From NCBI GenBank assembly GCA_021775475.1, contig JAJFHS010000030.1:51198-115197 (forward strand): DNA of 64,000 nucleotides, written 5' to 3'. This document shows, in pieces, positions 43,220-51,922 of the stretch (position 1 is the first letter of the stretch; each line of letters opens with the position of its first letter). This DNA comes from Hyphomicrobiales bacterium. GTDB taxonomy: Bacteria; Pseudomonadota; Alphaproteobacteria; Rhizobiales; JAJFHR01. The notes below the pieces were generated by a model, which searched no databases, had not been told where the DNA came from, and saw only the letters and a program-made list of their open reading frames with translations. The position numbers were made by a program, and so were the translations under genes.

Positions 43220-43994
43220 AAGAATGCCCTTGGCGCAAACCTTCGCGTACCCGGTGCGCAATCTCGTGAAATTCTGTGGTTTCGCGAATATCCAGAGTGC
43301 GGTCCCTTGGCAATGAGCTGTCGATAATTTCGTGAATGCGCCCCGGCCGCGGCGACATCACTACAATTTTGCTCGACAGATAGACTGCTTCAGGAATGGA
43401 ATGGGTAACAAAGATAATGGTCTTGTTGGTCTTGGCCCACAGTTTCAGCAATTGCTCGTTGAGATGGTCACGAACAATCTCATCCAGCGCCCCAAAAGGC
43501 TCATCCATCAACAGCAAATCCGGCTCAACCGCCAACGCTCGCGCAATAGATGCCCGCTGCTGCATACCACCGGATAACTGCCACGGAAACTTCTTCTCGA
43601 AACCTTCGAGATTAACAAGCTGGAGATTTTCCGCCACGCGCTTTTGCCGCGTTGCCGCATCCAGCCCCATAATCTCCAGTGGCAAACTGACATTGCGCGC
43701 AATCGTGCGCCACGGATAAAGTGCCGCCGCCTGAAATACGTACCCGTATGCACGGCTCATGCGCGCCGCATGCGGGCTCATGCCATTGACAGAAATATCG
43801 CCCGCCGTTGGCTGTTCAAGATCGGCAATTGTGCGCAATAACGTGGTTTTACCACACCCCGAAGGGCCGATCAGCGAGACAAACTCGCCCGGCTTAACAT
43901 CAAGATCAATGTTCGACAGAGCATGAACATCGCCATCACCTGTCTTAAATGTTAAAGACAGGTCATTGATATCAATGACAGAAGTATCATCCAC
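43209..43994 (-). CDS. ABC transporter ATP-binding protein (taurine/nitrate/NMT1 class)
   Basis: 261 residues. Walker A GPSGCGKTTLLR (about 40), Q-loop YVFQAAALYPWRT, signature LSGGMQQRASIARAL, Walker B LLLMDEPFGALDE and H-loop VTHSIPEA. The SsuB/TauB/ThiZ class of ATPases has this length and the PFGALDE box. It begins 3 nt after the dihydropyrimidinase stop codon, so transport and hydrolysis are transcriptionally linked. Confidence 0.93.
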   Translation of the reverse strand: MDDTSVIDINDLSLTFKTGDGDVHALSNIDLDVKPGEFVSLIGPSGCGKTTLLRTIADLEQPTAGDISVNGMSPHAARMSRAYGYVFQAAALYPWRTIARNVSLPLEIMGLDAATRQKRVAENLQLVNLEGFEKKFPWQLSGGMQQRASIARALAVEPDLLLMDEPFGALDEIVRDHLNEQLLKLWAKTNKTIIFVTHSIPEAVYLSSKIVVMSPRPGRIHEIIDSSLPRDRTLDIRETTEFHEIAHRVREGLRQGHSYED

Positions 43995-43997
43995 CGC

Positions 43998-45452
43998 CTA
44001 TACGCCTGCCGGCATATTGGCAGGATCGCGAATAACTTTGCGTGGTGAGCTGATTTCCTTCCACTTCGACAGCGACTTGTTGACGGCAGGATAAGCCTCA
44101 CGCGCAACAAACTCACCATGGCCCTGTTGCGTGTTGATCTCATCTTCGCTGATCGCCACATGCCCGCGGGTCAGCGTAAAGCGTGGCAATCCGACAACTT
44201 CGATGCCTTCAAACACATTATAATCGATGGCTGATTGCTGTTTATCTGCGGCAATCACCTTGGTACGCGCCGGATCCCACACCACAATATCAGCATCCGA
44301 CCCCACCAGAACAGCACCCTTTTTGGGATACATATTGAGGATTTTGGCAATATTGGTGGAGGTAACGGCAACAAACTCCTGCATGGTCAGGCGACCGGTG
44401 TTAACCCCACGCGTCCACAACACTGGCATGCGGTCTTCCAGTCCACCAGTACCATTGGGGATTTTGGTAAAATCACCCAGGCCGGAGCGTTTCTGCTCCG
44501 TGGTAAAGGCACAATGATCCGTTGCCACCACCTGCAGACTGCCGGCCTGAAGGCCCGCCCACAGACTGTCCTGATGCATCTTGTTGCGGAACGGCGGCGA
44601 CATCACGCGACGGGCCGAATGATCCCAGTCTTTATTAAAGTATTCGCTTTCATCCAGCGTCAGGTGCTGCACCAGCGGCTCGCCATAGACCCGCATGCCG
44701 TTCTGGCGCGCCCGACGAATGGCTTCATGGGATTGTTCGCAGGATACATGCACAACATAAAGCGGCACACCGGCAGTATCCGCAATCATAATAGCGCGGT
44801 TGGTGGCCTCGCCTTCAACCGCAGGCGGGCGCGAATAGGCATGACCTTCAGGCCCGTTATTACCCTCAGCCATCAGCTTTTCCTGCAACTGCGCCACCAC
44901 ATCACCGTTTTCGGCATGCACCAGCGGCATTGCCCCCAAGGCTGCACAGCGCTGAAACGATGAATACATCTCATCATCATCCACCATCAACGCACCCTTG
45001 TAGGCCATGAAATGTTTAAACGTGTTAATACCGCTGTCGACCACGGTTTCCATCTCGTCAAACACCTGCTGGCTCCACCATGTAATCGCCATGTGGAAGG
45101 AATAATCGCAAGACGCTTTCGACGTCTTGTTATCCCACATCTGGCGGGCTTCAAGCAACGATTGCTGCGGCGACGGCAGGCAAAAATCAACCACGGTGGT
45201 GGTGCCGCCGGAAAGGGCGGCGCGCGTACCACTTTCAAAATCATCCGACGAATACGTCCCCATGAACGGCATTTCCAGATGTGTATGGGGGTCAATACCA
45301 CCGGGCAGGATGAAACATCCGGTGGCGTCCAGCACCTCGTCACCAGAGAGATTGGAACCAATCTCCGAAATCCTGCCGCCCTCAATCAATACATCTGCAA
45401 TATAAGTGCGATCAGCCGTAACAATAGTGCCGCCTTTAATAACTTTAGACAT
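43998..45452 (-). CDS. hydA: Dihydropyrimidinase
   Basis: 484 residues, cyclic amidohydrolase. Metal-site motifs: GGIDPHTHLEMPF (two His), KHFMAYKGALMVDD with the carboxylated lysine, VHAENGD and YVVHVSCEQ, then ATDHCAFTTEQK with the catalytic Asp. It opens 5,6-dihydrouracil to N-carbamoyl-beta-alanine (and thymine equivalent), step two of reductive pyrimidine breakdown; hydantoins are alternative substrates. Flanked upstream by the hydrolase for the next step (separated by a GIY-YIG gene and a REP pair) and downstream by the NMT1-type importer. Confidence 0.95.
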   Translation of the reverse strand: MSKVIKGGTIVTADRTYIADVLIEGGRISEIGSNLSGDEVLDATGCFILPGGIDPHTHLEMPFMGTYSSDDFESGTRAALSGGTTTVVDFCLPSPQQSLLEARQMWDNKTSKASCDYSFHMAITWWSQQVFDEMETVVDSGINTFKHFMAYKGALMVDDDEMYSSFQRCAALGAMPLVHAENGDVVAQLQEKLMAEGNNGPEGHAYSRPPAVEGEATNRAIMIADTAGVPLYVVHVSCEQSHEAIRRARQNGMRVYGEPLVQHLTLDESEYFNKDWDHSARRVMSPPFRNKMHQDSLWAGLQAGSLQVVATDHCAFTTEQKRSGLGDFTKIPNGTGGLEDRMPVLWTRGVNTGRLTMQEFVAVTSTNIAKILNMYPKKGAVLVGSDADIVVWDPARTKVIAADKQQSAIDYNVFEGIEVVGLPRFTLTRGHVAISEDEINTQQGHGEFVAREAYPAVNKSLSKWKEISSPRKVIRDPANMPAGV

Positions 45453-45492
45453 AGAGTTCTCCCGTTAAATTACCTTCATTCGCCCGTTCCGC

Positions 45493-45582
45493 GGAATGGA
45501 TCCCAGTGACAAACACTGGGATGACGAGGGGATAGATACAGTAACTATCGTCATCCCAGTGTTTGTCACTGGGATCCATTCC
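45493..45582. repeat. REP-like inverted repeat pair (copy 4, CCCAGTG type)
   Basis: Arms 45493-45526 and 45549-45582 are exact 34-bp inverted copies, GGAATGGATCCCAGTG to CACTGGGATGACG. Same outer ends (CGTCAT, GGATCCAT) as the GGGCTTG-type repeats but a different core dyad (CCCAGTG/CACTGGG). It lies between the GIY-YIG gene and hydA, inside the pyrimidine operon. Confidence 0.9.
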
Positions 45583-45608
45583 TCAAAGCTCTCCACACGA
45601 AAAATTCA

Positions 45609-45899
45609 TCAAACCAGTTGCCATCTCAAATCATTCCACTGCGGATTGTTTTTCTCAATTGCGTTTATCTTCCACTGCCGTGACCACCCTTTAATTGTTT
45701 TCTCCCTGGATATTGCTTGTACGATCAATGCGTGTCTTTCAAACCAGACAAGGCGTTTAACACCGTACTCTGTCGTAAATTCAGAACCGGTGCCGTTTCG
45801 ATGTTCTTCTACCCGTCTCGGAAAATCTGAGGTTACACCAACATAAAGCGTACCGTTTTTCTTGGACGCAAGTATGTAAACCGTCCCCGATTTCTCCAT
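45609..45899 (-). CDS. Small GIY-YIG nuclease-domain protein
   Basis: 96 residues, a single GIY-YIG domain: VYILASKKNGTLYVGVTSDFPRRVEEH (here VYI...LYVG replaces GIY...YIG), Arg in RRVEEHRNG, and EFTTEYGVKRLVWFE. Catalytic Tyr, Arg and a downstream Glu (SREKTIKGWSR) are present. Single-domain relatives (YhbQ/UPF0213-like) are frequent, often multi-copy, in alphaproteobacteria; some are structure-specific nucleases, most are untested. It sits between the ureidopropionase-type hydrolase and dihydropyrimidinase genes, which elsewhere adjoin, and its stop is 27 nt from a REP-like pair. Probably an insertion into the operon that stays transcribed with it. Confidence 0.85.
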   Translation of the reverse strand: MEKSGTVYILASKKNGTLYVGVTSDFPRRVEEHRNGTGSEFTTEYGVKRLVWFERHALIVQAISREKTIKGWSRQWKINAIEKNNPQWNDLRWQLV

Positions 45900-45918
45900 A
45901 ACAAAAAGACTTGCCCCC

Positions 45919-47166
45919 TCACTCCACAATCTCCGCCGTCGTCACCACCGCGTGAAACAATACGTCTGTCCCCGCAGCTGCCCATTCCTTCGAAATCTCC
46001 TCAGCCTCATTGTGGCTCAAGCCATCAACACACGGGCACATGACCATGGCGGTGGGGGCTGAGCGGTTTACCCAGCAGGCGTCGTGGCCGGCACCTGAAA
46101 TCAGGTTTTGGTGGGAATATCCCAGGCTTTCAGCCGCATTGCGTACAGCGGACACACAGGTTTCGTCAAACTCGACCGGATCAAAGCCACCAACTTTTTC
46201 CATCTCCAATCCCAATCCCATAAGATCACAGATGGTTTTGGCACCCTTGGCCAATTTGGCTTCCATGTCTTCAATCACGGCTATGTCAGGCGAACGGAAA
46301 TCGACCGTGAACACGACCTTGCCGGGAATAACGTTGCGCGAATTGGGGAAGACATCGATGTGACCGGCAGCCCCCACAGCATTGGGCGCATGGGACCATG
46401 CAATTTCATCGACCAGTTCCAGAATGCGCGCCATGCCAAGACCTGCGTTTTTGCGCATAGGCATGGGGGTTGACCCGGTATGGCTGTCCTTGCCGGTGAG
46501 CGTAAACTGCACCCACGACAAGCCCTGACCGTGGGTAACGACGCCGATGTCTTTGCCTTCGGCTTCCAGAATTGGGCCTTGCTCAATGTGCAATTCAAAA
46601 AACGCATGCATCTTGCGTGTCCCTACCGGTTCATCGCCCTTGTAGCCAATGCGTTCAAGCTCATCGCCGAATTTTTTGCCTTGCGAATCTTCCTGAGCAT
46701 AGGCCCAGTCTTGCGTGTGCACACCGGCAAAAACACCCGACGCCAGCATTGCCGGGGCAAAGCGGGTACCTTCTTCATTGGTCCAGTTAACAACGACGAT
46801 GGGATGTTTTGTTTTGATGTTGAGTTCATTGAGGGTACGGATGATTTCCAGTCCCCCCAACACACCAAGCACACCATCATATTTACCACCGGTGGGCTGG
46901 GTATCCAGGTGACTGCCGACCATCACCGGCAAGGCTTCTGGATCCGTGCCTTCACGCCGGGCAAACATGTTGCCCATAGTGTCCAGTCCCATGGCAAGAC
47001 CTTCGGCTTCACACCACTTCTGGAACAGGGCGCGACCTTGCCCATCTTCATCCGTCAAGGTCTGGCGATTGTTGCCCCCTGCGATACCTGGGCCTATCTT
47101 TGCCATTTCCATTAGCGACTGCCACAGGCGCTCACCATTGGTACGAAGATTGCTGGCGCTGTTCAT
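45919..47166 (-). CDS. Zn-dependent M20 amidohydrolase (N-carbamoyl-beta-alanine hydrolase type)
   Basis: 415 residues. M20/amidase (hydantoinase/carbamoylase) family: VGSHLDTQPTGGKYDGVLGVLGGLEI, NWTNEEGTRFAPAMLASGVFAG, FELHIEQGPILE, GKDSHTGSTPM and GAGHDACWVNR supply the di-metal ligands and substrate arginine/histidine. It hydrolyses N-carbamoyl-beta-amino acids to the amino acid, CO2 and ammonia. Context (PreT, PreA, HydA, RutR) points to beta-ureidopropionase (EC 3.5.1.6, PydC) rather than allantoate amidohydrolase. CAGGAGA precedes the ATG; a RutR-type palindrome lies 58 bp upstream. Confidence 0.9.
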   Translation of the reverse strand: MNSASNLRTNGERLWQSLMEMAKIGPGIAGGNNRQTLTDEDGQGRALFQKWCEAEGLAMGLDTMGNMFARREGTDPEALPVMVGSHLDTQPTGGKYDGVLGVLGGLEIIRTLNELNIKTKHPIVVVNWTNEEGTRFAPAMLASGVFAGVHTQDWAYAQEDSQGKKFGDELERIGYKGDEPVGTRKMHAFFELHIEQGPILEAEGKDIGVVTHGQGLSWVQFTLTGKDSHTGSTPMPMRKNAGLGMARILELVDEIAWSHAPNAVGAAGHIDVFPNSRNVIPGKVVFTVDFRSPDIAVIEDMEAKLAKGAKTICDLMGLGLEMEKVGGFDPVEFDETCVSAVRNAAESLGYSHQNLISGAGHDACWVNRSAPTAMVMCPCVDGLSHNEAEEISKEWAAAGTDVLFHAVVTTAEIVE

Positions 47167-47223
47167 GAAAATCTCCTGTCAAATACGATTAAAGAAAGTT
47201 AGGGTTGGCCTCAGCGACAAAAA

Positions 47224-47241
47224 TTTGATCATTTGATAAGA
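47224..47241. promoter_or_regulatory. RutR-type operator between hydrolase gene and rutR
   Basis: TTTGATCATTTGATAAGA: the left half is perfect and the right half matches 6 of 8 relative to TTTGATCATTTGATCAAA. It lies midway between the divergent starts at 47166 and 47297, so it can serve both autoregulation and control of the degradation operon. Confidence 0.7.
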
Positions 47242-47296
47242 TTTTAAACTATAGTCACCCAACCACCCGGTCAATACATAACTCTCGTGGATTTTT

Positions 47297-47932
47297 ATGA
47301 TGAAACGCGCTGAAACGTCGAAGAAAAAAACGCGTATTCAGGCGATTAACCAGCAGCGAATTCTGGACGCCGCACTGGCCATTTTTTCCCAGTTTGGCTT
47401 TCGCGGCGCCACCCTTGACCAGATTGCCCAGCATGCTGATCTTTCCAAGCCCAATGTACTGTATTATTTTCGCGGCAAGCAGGATATTTACGTTACCCTG
47501 ATGCAGCAAACGCTGGACCAGTGGTTGCAGCCTTTGGTCGAGTTGGACCCAACCGGTGATCCGGTTGACGAGATATTGAAATACGCACTCACCAAGCTGG
47601 AAATATCACGGCAAAATCCGCAAGCCTCACGCCTTTTTGCCAACGAGATTTTGCACGGCGCACCGATGGTCAAATCCGTACTGGAAGGTGATTTAAAATC
47701 CCTGGTCGATGAAAAAACCTCGATCATTCAGCGCTGGATAGATGAGGGGAAAATAATCGCCGTTGATCCTTATCATCTAATTTTCATGATCTGGGCGATC
47801 ACCCAGCATTATGCCGATTTCGACATTCAGGTCACAGCCGTTTTGGGCAATTCACACAGCAAGGACAAATGCTTCGACGATGCACAATCAACAATCACCT
47901 CCATACTTGTAAATGGCCTGAAGACAAATTAA
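47297..47932 (+). CDS. rutR: RutR, TetR-family pyrimidine-responsive regulator
   Basis: 211 residues. TetR HTH at 18-65 (QRILDAALAIFSQFGFRGATLDQIAQHADLSKPNVLYYFRGKQDIY) and a ligand domain closely following RutR (SRLFANEILHGAPM, DEKTSIIQRWIDEGKI, LIFMIWAITQHYADFD). E. coli RutR binds uracil/thymine and releases a TTGACCA-N2-TGGTCAA type palindrome. The related palindromes at 47224, 50626 and 57175 mark the probable regulon here. Its TAA overlaps the preA stop codon on the opposite strand. Confidence 0.93.
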   Translation: MMKRAETSKKKTRIQAINQQRILDAALAIFSQFGFRGATLDQIAQHADLSKPNVLYYFRGKQDIYVTLMQQTLDQWLQPLVELDPTGDPVDEILKYALTKLEISRQNPQASRLFANEILHGAPMVKSVLEGDLKSLVDEKTSIIQRWIDEGKIIAVDPYHLIFMIWAITQHYADFDIQVTAVLGNSHSKDKCFDDAQSTITSILVNGLKTN

Positions 47933-49233
47933 CTCTCGATCCGCGCCGGGTTATTGGGGTGCGTGGTCCAGTTGGCGTATTCTGGATTGATGGCCTCATC
48001 GGTGCGCGGATCAACACCCGAAGTCATCTGTTCCATGGTCAGGCAGTTTTCGACCGGACACACCGTCACACACAGGTTGCAGCCGACACATTCTTCGTCA
48101 AGCACTTCAAAATGACGCTCTCCGCCTTTTGTCTCGGTAATCGCCTGATGCGAGGTATCTTCGCAAGCGATGAAACAACGACCGCACTTAATGCACAGAT
48201 CCTGATCGATTTTGGCCTTGGTGATGTAGTTCAGGTTAAGATACTGCCAGTCTGAAACATTGGGCACCGCGCGACCGATAAAGTCATCGAGCCGGTCATA
48301 ACCGGATTGCTCCATCCAGTCCTTAAGCCCGTCAATCATATCTTCTACAACCTTGAAACCATAGGTCATCGCCGCGGTACAGACCTGCACATTACCCGCC
48401 CCCAAAGCCATGAATTCAGCTGCATCACGCCAGGTGGTAATACCACCGATGCCGGAGATAGGAATGGCACTTGTCTCAGGATTACGGGCAATTTCCGCCA
48501 CCATATTCAAAGCGATGGGCTTAACCGCCGGGCCACAAAAACCACCGTGCGAGCCCTTGCCATCAATGGTCGGCTCCGGTGTCATTAAATCTAGATCAAC
48601 GCTGGTAATCGAGTTGATGGTATTGATGAGAGATACCGCATCAGCATTGCCGTTAACCGCAGCAAGTGCCGGAAACCGGATATCGGTGATATTGGGTGTC
48701 AGTTTGACGATCACCGGCATGCGCGTATGCATCTTGCACCAGCGCGTCACCATTTCGATATATTCCGGCACCTGGCCCACGGCTGAGCCCATGCCGCGCT
48801 CGGACATCCCGTGCGGACAGCCAAAATTAAGCTCAATGCCATCGGCTTCAGTTTCTTCAACCCGGGCCAGAATATCAATCCACGCCTGTTCTTCGCACGG
48901 CACCATTAATGACACCACCAGAGCACGATCGGGCCAGTCACGCTTGACCTGTTTAATTTCGCGTAAATTTACCTCAAGCGGCCTGTCGGTTATCAGCTCG
49001 ATGTTGTTGAAACCCAACACTCTTCTGTCGGGCCCATGGACAACGCCATAGCGCGGACCATTGACATTGACCAGCGGCGGTCCATCTTCGCCAAGCGTCT
49101 TCCACACCACCCCGCCCCACCCGGCTTTAAAGGCGCGCACAACATTATAAGCCTTGTCCGTCGGCGGCGCTGATGCCAGCCAGAACGGGTTGGGTGATTT
49201 AATGCCGATAAATTCACTGCGAATATCTACCAT
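47929..49233 (-). CDS. preA: NAD-dependent dihydropyrimidine dehydrogenase subunit PreA
   Basis: 434 residues. N-terminal dihydroorotate-dehydrogenase-like FMN barrel (SEFIGIKSPNPFWLASAPPT, GIELNFGCPHGMSERGMG, MPVIVKLTPNITDI, GIGGITTWRDAAEF) and a C-terminal ferredoxin domain with two CxxCxxC...C clusters (CIKCGRCFIAC, CVGCNLCVTVCPVENC). With PreT it reduces uracil and thymine to the 5,6-dihydro forms using NADH. It follows preT by 4 nt in the same operon. Corresponds to the C-terminal half of the eukaryotic enzyme DPYD. Confidence 0.95.
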   Translation of the reverse strand: MVDIRSEFIGIKSPNPFWLASAPPTDKAYNVVRAFKAGWGGVVWKTLGEDGPPLVNVNGPRYGVVHGPDRRVLGFNNIELITDRPLEVNLREIKQVKRDWPDRALVVSLMVPCEEQAWIDILARVEETEADGIELNFGCPHGMSERGMGSAVGQVPEYIEMVTRWCKMHTRMPVIVKLTPNITDIRFPALAAVNGNADAVSLINTINSITSVDLDLMTPEPTIDGKGSHGGFCGPAVKPIALNMVAEIARNPETSAIPISGIGGITTWRDAAEFMALGAGNVQVCTAAMTYGFKVVEDMIDGLKDWMEQSGYDRLDDFIGRAVPNVSDWQYLNLNYITKAKIDQDLCIKCGRCFIACEDTSHQAITETKGGERHFEVLDEECVGCNLCVTVCPVENCLTMEQMTSGVDPRTDEAINPEYANWTTHPNNPARIES

Positions 49234-49237
49234 GTGC

Positions 49238-50590
49238 CTAACCCCTTTCTGACTTTAAATACTGATTGATAGCTTCTGCGGCGACCTTGCCATCTTCAAC
49301 CGCTGCAACGGTTAAATCCTCACCACCGGCGATACAATCCCCCCCCGCCCAAACATCTTCAAGATTGCTGCGGCGATTTTCATCGACCTCAATCCGGCCT
49401 GCTTTGAGTGCAATCGCGTCGGTTCCATCGCCAACAAAATGCTGCCCGATGGCTTTGAACACCATGTCCGCATCAAGCATGAAAGTTTCGCCGGTACCGG
49501 CAAGTTTACCATTGTCTTGCGATGTATATTCGAACTCCACCGCACCAATATTGCCCGCGTCACCTTCAATGAGCTGCACCGGTTGGGCGGAAAAGATGAT
49601 TTTAACGCCTCTGGTCTGGGCCAGCTGCTGTTCATAGTCGCTGGCGTTCATGGCGTCCTTGCCACGGCGATAGACCATGGTGACATTTTCAGCGCCGAGC
49701 AGCCTGCTTTGCACGGCTGCATCCACCGCCGTCATACCACCGCCGATGACCACAACATTGCGGCCCACAGGCAGTGCTGAGAGATCATCCGCCTGGCGCA
49801 GATCGGAAATATATTCAACGGCATCAACCACGCCGGATAATTTTTCGCCTGGCAATCCGAGATTATTGACGCTGCCCATGCCCAGCCCCAAAAACACCGC
49901 ATCAAACCGAGCCCGAATTTCATCAAGACTGAAGTCGATCCCAAGCTTCTTGCCCTTCTCGATTGAAATCCCGCCGATAGAGAGTACAAAACCGACCTCG
50001 GACTGGGCAAAATCATCGACAGTCTTGTAAGCAGCAATACCGTATTCACTTAACCCGCCGGGCTTATCTGCGGCCTCAAAAATCACCACCTCATGGCCAT
50101 AAGACGCCAGCCGGTGCGCGCAACTGAGTCCCGCCGGTCCAGCCCCAACCACAGCCACCTTCTTCGAAGTCGGTTCAGCACGCGCAAACGGCTGGTCATG
50201 GTCGCGCATATAATGATCGGTGGCATAGCGCTGCAACTGCCCGATCTTGACCGGTTTGCCCTCTGCTTCCTCGCGCACACACACCTCTTCGCACAAGGTC
50301 TCGGTCGGGCACACGCGGGCACACATACCGCCAAGAATATTCTGCTCGAATATGGTCTTGGCCGAACCAAGCGGATTCCCAGTCTGGATTTGCCGGATAA
50401 ATTTGGGAATATCAATGCCGGTCGGACATGCCGTCACACACGGTGCATCATAACAAAAATAGCACCGATCCGCCTCCACATAAGCTTCATGCGTACTCAA
50501 AGGCGCATGAAGATCGGAAAAATTCGCCGCATACTCCTCAGCCTTCAGCCACCCGCTTGCAATTTCAGAAGATTTAATATCACTGGCCAC
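49238..50590 (-). CDS. preT: NAD-dependent dihydropyrimidine dehydrogenase subunit PreT
   Basis: 450 residues, GltD-like: N-terminal Fe-S region (CYFCYDAPCVTACPTGIDIP, CARVCPTETLCEEVCV), FAD site VVGAGPAGLSCAHRLASYG (about 145), NAD site VVIGGGMTAVDAAVQSRLLG (about 285), C-terminal WAGGDCIAGGEDLTVAAVEDGKVAA. It passes NADH electrons to PreA. GTG 50590 is chosen because GGAGG lies 6 nt upstream; the TTG at 50596 abuts that site. A RutR-type box lies 36 bp upstream. Confidence 0.95.
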   Translation of the reverse strand: MASDIKSSEIASGWLKAEEYAANFSDLHAPLSTHEAYVEADRCYFCYDAPCVTACPTGIDIPKFIRQIQTGNPLGSAKTIFEQNILGGMCARVCPTETLCEEVCVREEAEGKPVKIGQLQRYATDHYMRDHDQPFARAEPTSKKVAVVGAGPAGLSCAHRLASYGHEVVIFEAADKPGGLSEYGIAAYKTVDDFAQSEVGFVLSIGGISIEKGKKLGIDFSLDEIRARFDAVFLGLGMGSVNNLGLPGEKLSGVVDAVEYISDLRQADDLSALPVGRNVVVIGGGMTAVDAAVQSRLLGAENVTMVYRRGKDAMNASDYEQQLAQTRGVKIIFSAQPVQLIEGDAGNIGAVEFEYTSQDNGKLAGTGETFMLDADMVFKAIGQHFVGDGTDAIALKAGRIEVDENRRSNLEDVWAGGDCIAGGEDLTVAAVEDGKVAAEAINQYLKSERG

Positions 50591-50625
50591 AAGCAACCTC
50601 CCTCGCCTACATCGCCAAACATTAA

Positions 50626-50643
50626 TTTGACCATTTGATCAAA
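50626..50643. promoter_or_regulatory. RutR-type operator upstream of preTA
   Basis: TTTGACCATTTGATCAAA, an 18-bp palindrome with one mismatch between halves. The left half equals the E. coli RutR half-site TTTGACCA. Centre is about 45 bp before the preT GTG, so it would overlap the transcription start. Confidence 0.82.
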
Positions 50644-50702
50644 TTTTACTCAGATAGTCAAGAATTGTATGCAAGACATTCGATCTCAGCTTTCTCCCTC
50701 AC

Positions 50703-50871
50703 CGTCATCCCAGTGCCTGTCACTGGGATCCATACCGCTGAACTCTCGGTTGAAAACTCACTTTCAGTTTGTTTGGCGGGCGTTGAATTAGTTGGTTGGA
50801 AGTATAGTTGAAAGATTGATGGTGCCGAAAATTTTGAGGAATGGATCCCAGTGACAGGCACTGGGATGACG
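50703..50871. repeat. REP-like inverted repeat pair (copy 5, CCCAGTG type)
   Basis: Arms 50703-50733 and 50838-50871, CGTCATCCCAGTG to CACTGGGATCCAT and back. Same subtype as 45493-45582 with one core change (GCC for GTT). The loop is longer (104 bp). Confidence 0.88.
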
Positions 50872-50894
50872 CAGGAGAGTGTCTTAAAACTATT

Positions 50895-51044
50895 TTACCA
50901 CCAACCGTTTGTTGCTCCACCAAGATAGCCAAAAACAACGACCACCAAAGTCATGAGCAAGGCACAAATCGCAAACCTGCCATTGGCGGAGGCTTTGAAT
51001 GATTGGCCGAAGCTGATTTCTAACTTTGGTGGAGTTTTCTGCAT
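50895..51044 (-). CDS. Small single-pass membrane protein
   Basis: 49 residues, too small for confident naming. ATG 51044 has AAAGGTG 7 nt upstream. Residues 1-22 are polar (MQKTPPKLEISFGQSFKAS), 23-45 a hydrophobic helix (FAICALLMTLVVVVFGYLGG), ending GWW. Short proteins of this pattern are common in Rhizobiales, function unknown. It lies upstream of a REP-like pair, same strand as preT. Confidence 0.5.
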   Translation of the reverse strand: MQKTPPKLEISFGQSFKASANGRFAICALLMTLVVVVFGYLGGATNGWW

Positions 51045-51200
51045 AAGGCACACCTTTCCATAAAAAGAAAAATGTGCTGCTTGCTGCTGCGCAGTTGTGT
51101 CGAGACTCAATGAGTTCGTCAATAACGTTATAGAATTACACACATCCAAAAAAGTTATACACAGCTTAACATTTATAGGGAAAATTACCGTCGAGTTCCC

Positions 51201-51833
51201 CTACTTCGTCCCGAACATCCGATCGCCCGCGTCGCCCAGTCCCGGCACAATATACCCATGGTCGTTGAGGTGGCTGTCGAGGGAGGCTGTGAAGATGCGT
51301 ACGTCCGGGTGGCTTTTGGCTACAGCTTCTATGCCTTCAGGAGCGGCCAGCAAGGTCATCAGGCGGATGTCTTTGGCACCGGATTCTTTTAGGCGTTTAA
51401 TCGCGAAGGCAACCGAGTTTCCTGTCGCCAGCATCGGATCAACGGCAATCACCGCGCGCTCTGACATATGGTCGGGCAGCTTTAGAAAATATTCCACCGG
51501 TTGCAAGGTTTTGGCATCGCGATAAAGACCGATATGGCCGACGCGTGCACCCGGCACCAGATCGAGCATGCCATCAAGCAGGCCGTTGCCGGCGCGCAAT
51601 ATGGAAACCAGTGCCAGTTTGCGACCCATGAGGATGGGGGCCTCCATCGCCTCCACCGGCGTTTCAATCGACTTTGTCGTCAACGGCAGGTCGCGCAACA
51701 CTTCATAGCCAAGCAGCAAAGAAATTTCACGCAGCAATTGCCTGAACACGGCAGACGGTGCATTTTTATCGCGCATCAACGTGAGCTTATGGGCAATGAG
51801 CGGATGGTCTACGACAGTGAGATTTTCATGCAT
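51201..51833 (-). CDS. upp: Uracil phosphoribosyltransferase
   Basis: 210 residues. N-terminal [45 protein letters not shown], and the PRPP-binding loop [21 protein letters not shown] (about 127-147); C-terminal [15 protein letters not shown] closes the uracil site. It converts uracil and PRPP to UMP. It lies 89 nt downstream of the cytosine deaminase gene, at the end of the nucleobase/nucleoside import operon: imported cytosine becomes uracil, which Upp can salvage instead of degrading it. Confidence 0.97.
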   Translation of the reverse strand: MHENLTVVDHPLIAHKLTLMRDKNAPSAVFRQLLREISLLLGYEVLRDLPLTTKSIETPVEAMEAPILMGRKLALVSILRAGNGLLDGMLDLVPGARVGHIGLYRDAKTLQPVEYFLKLPDHMSERAVIAVDPMLATGNSVAFAIKRLKESGAKDIRLMTLLAAPEGIEAVAKSHPDVRIFTASLDSHLNDHGYIVPGLGDAGDRMFGTK

Positions 51834-51922
51834 GAGAACTAACCCTGTTGGTTTTTATGGGGTCATCATAAACGAAAAAAATTGCAGCTTTCGATAGCTC
51901 TTCAAGTTATCCCCAATGCAAC

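Larger units (their letters stand above)
50591..50894. other. Intergenic region upstream of preT
   Basis: 304 bp without a gene: the preT leader with its RutR-type box, then a REP-like pair occupying 50703-50871, then the 3' end of the small membrane protein gene. Confidence 0.6.
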
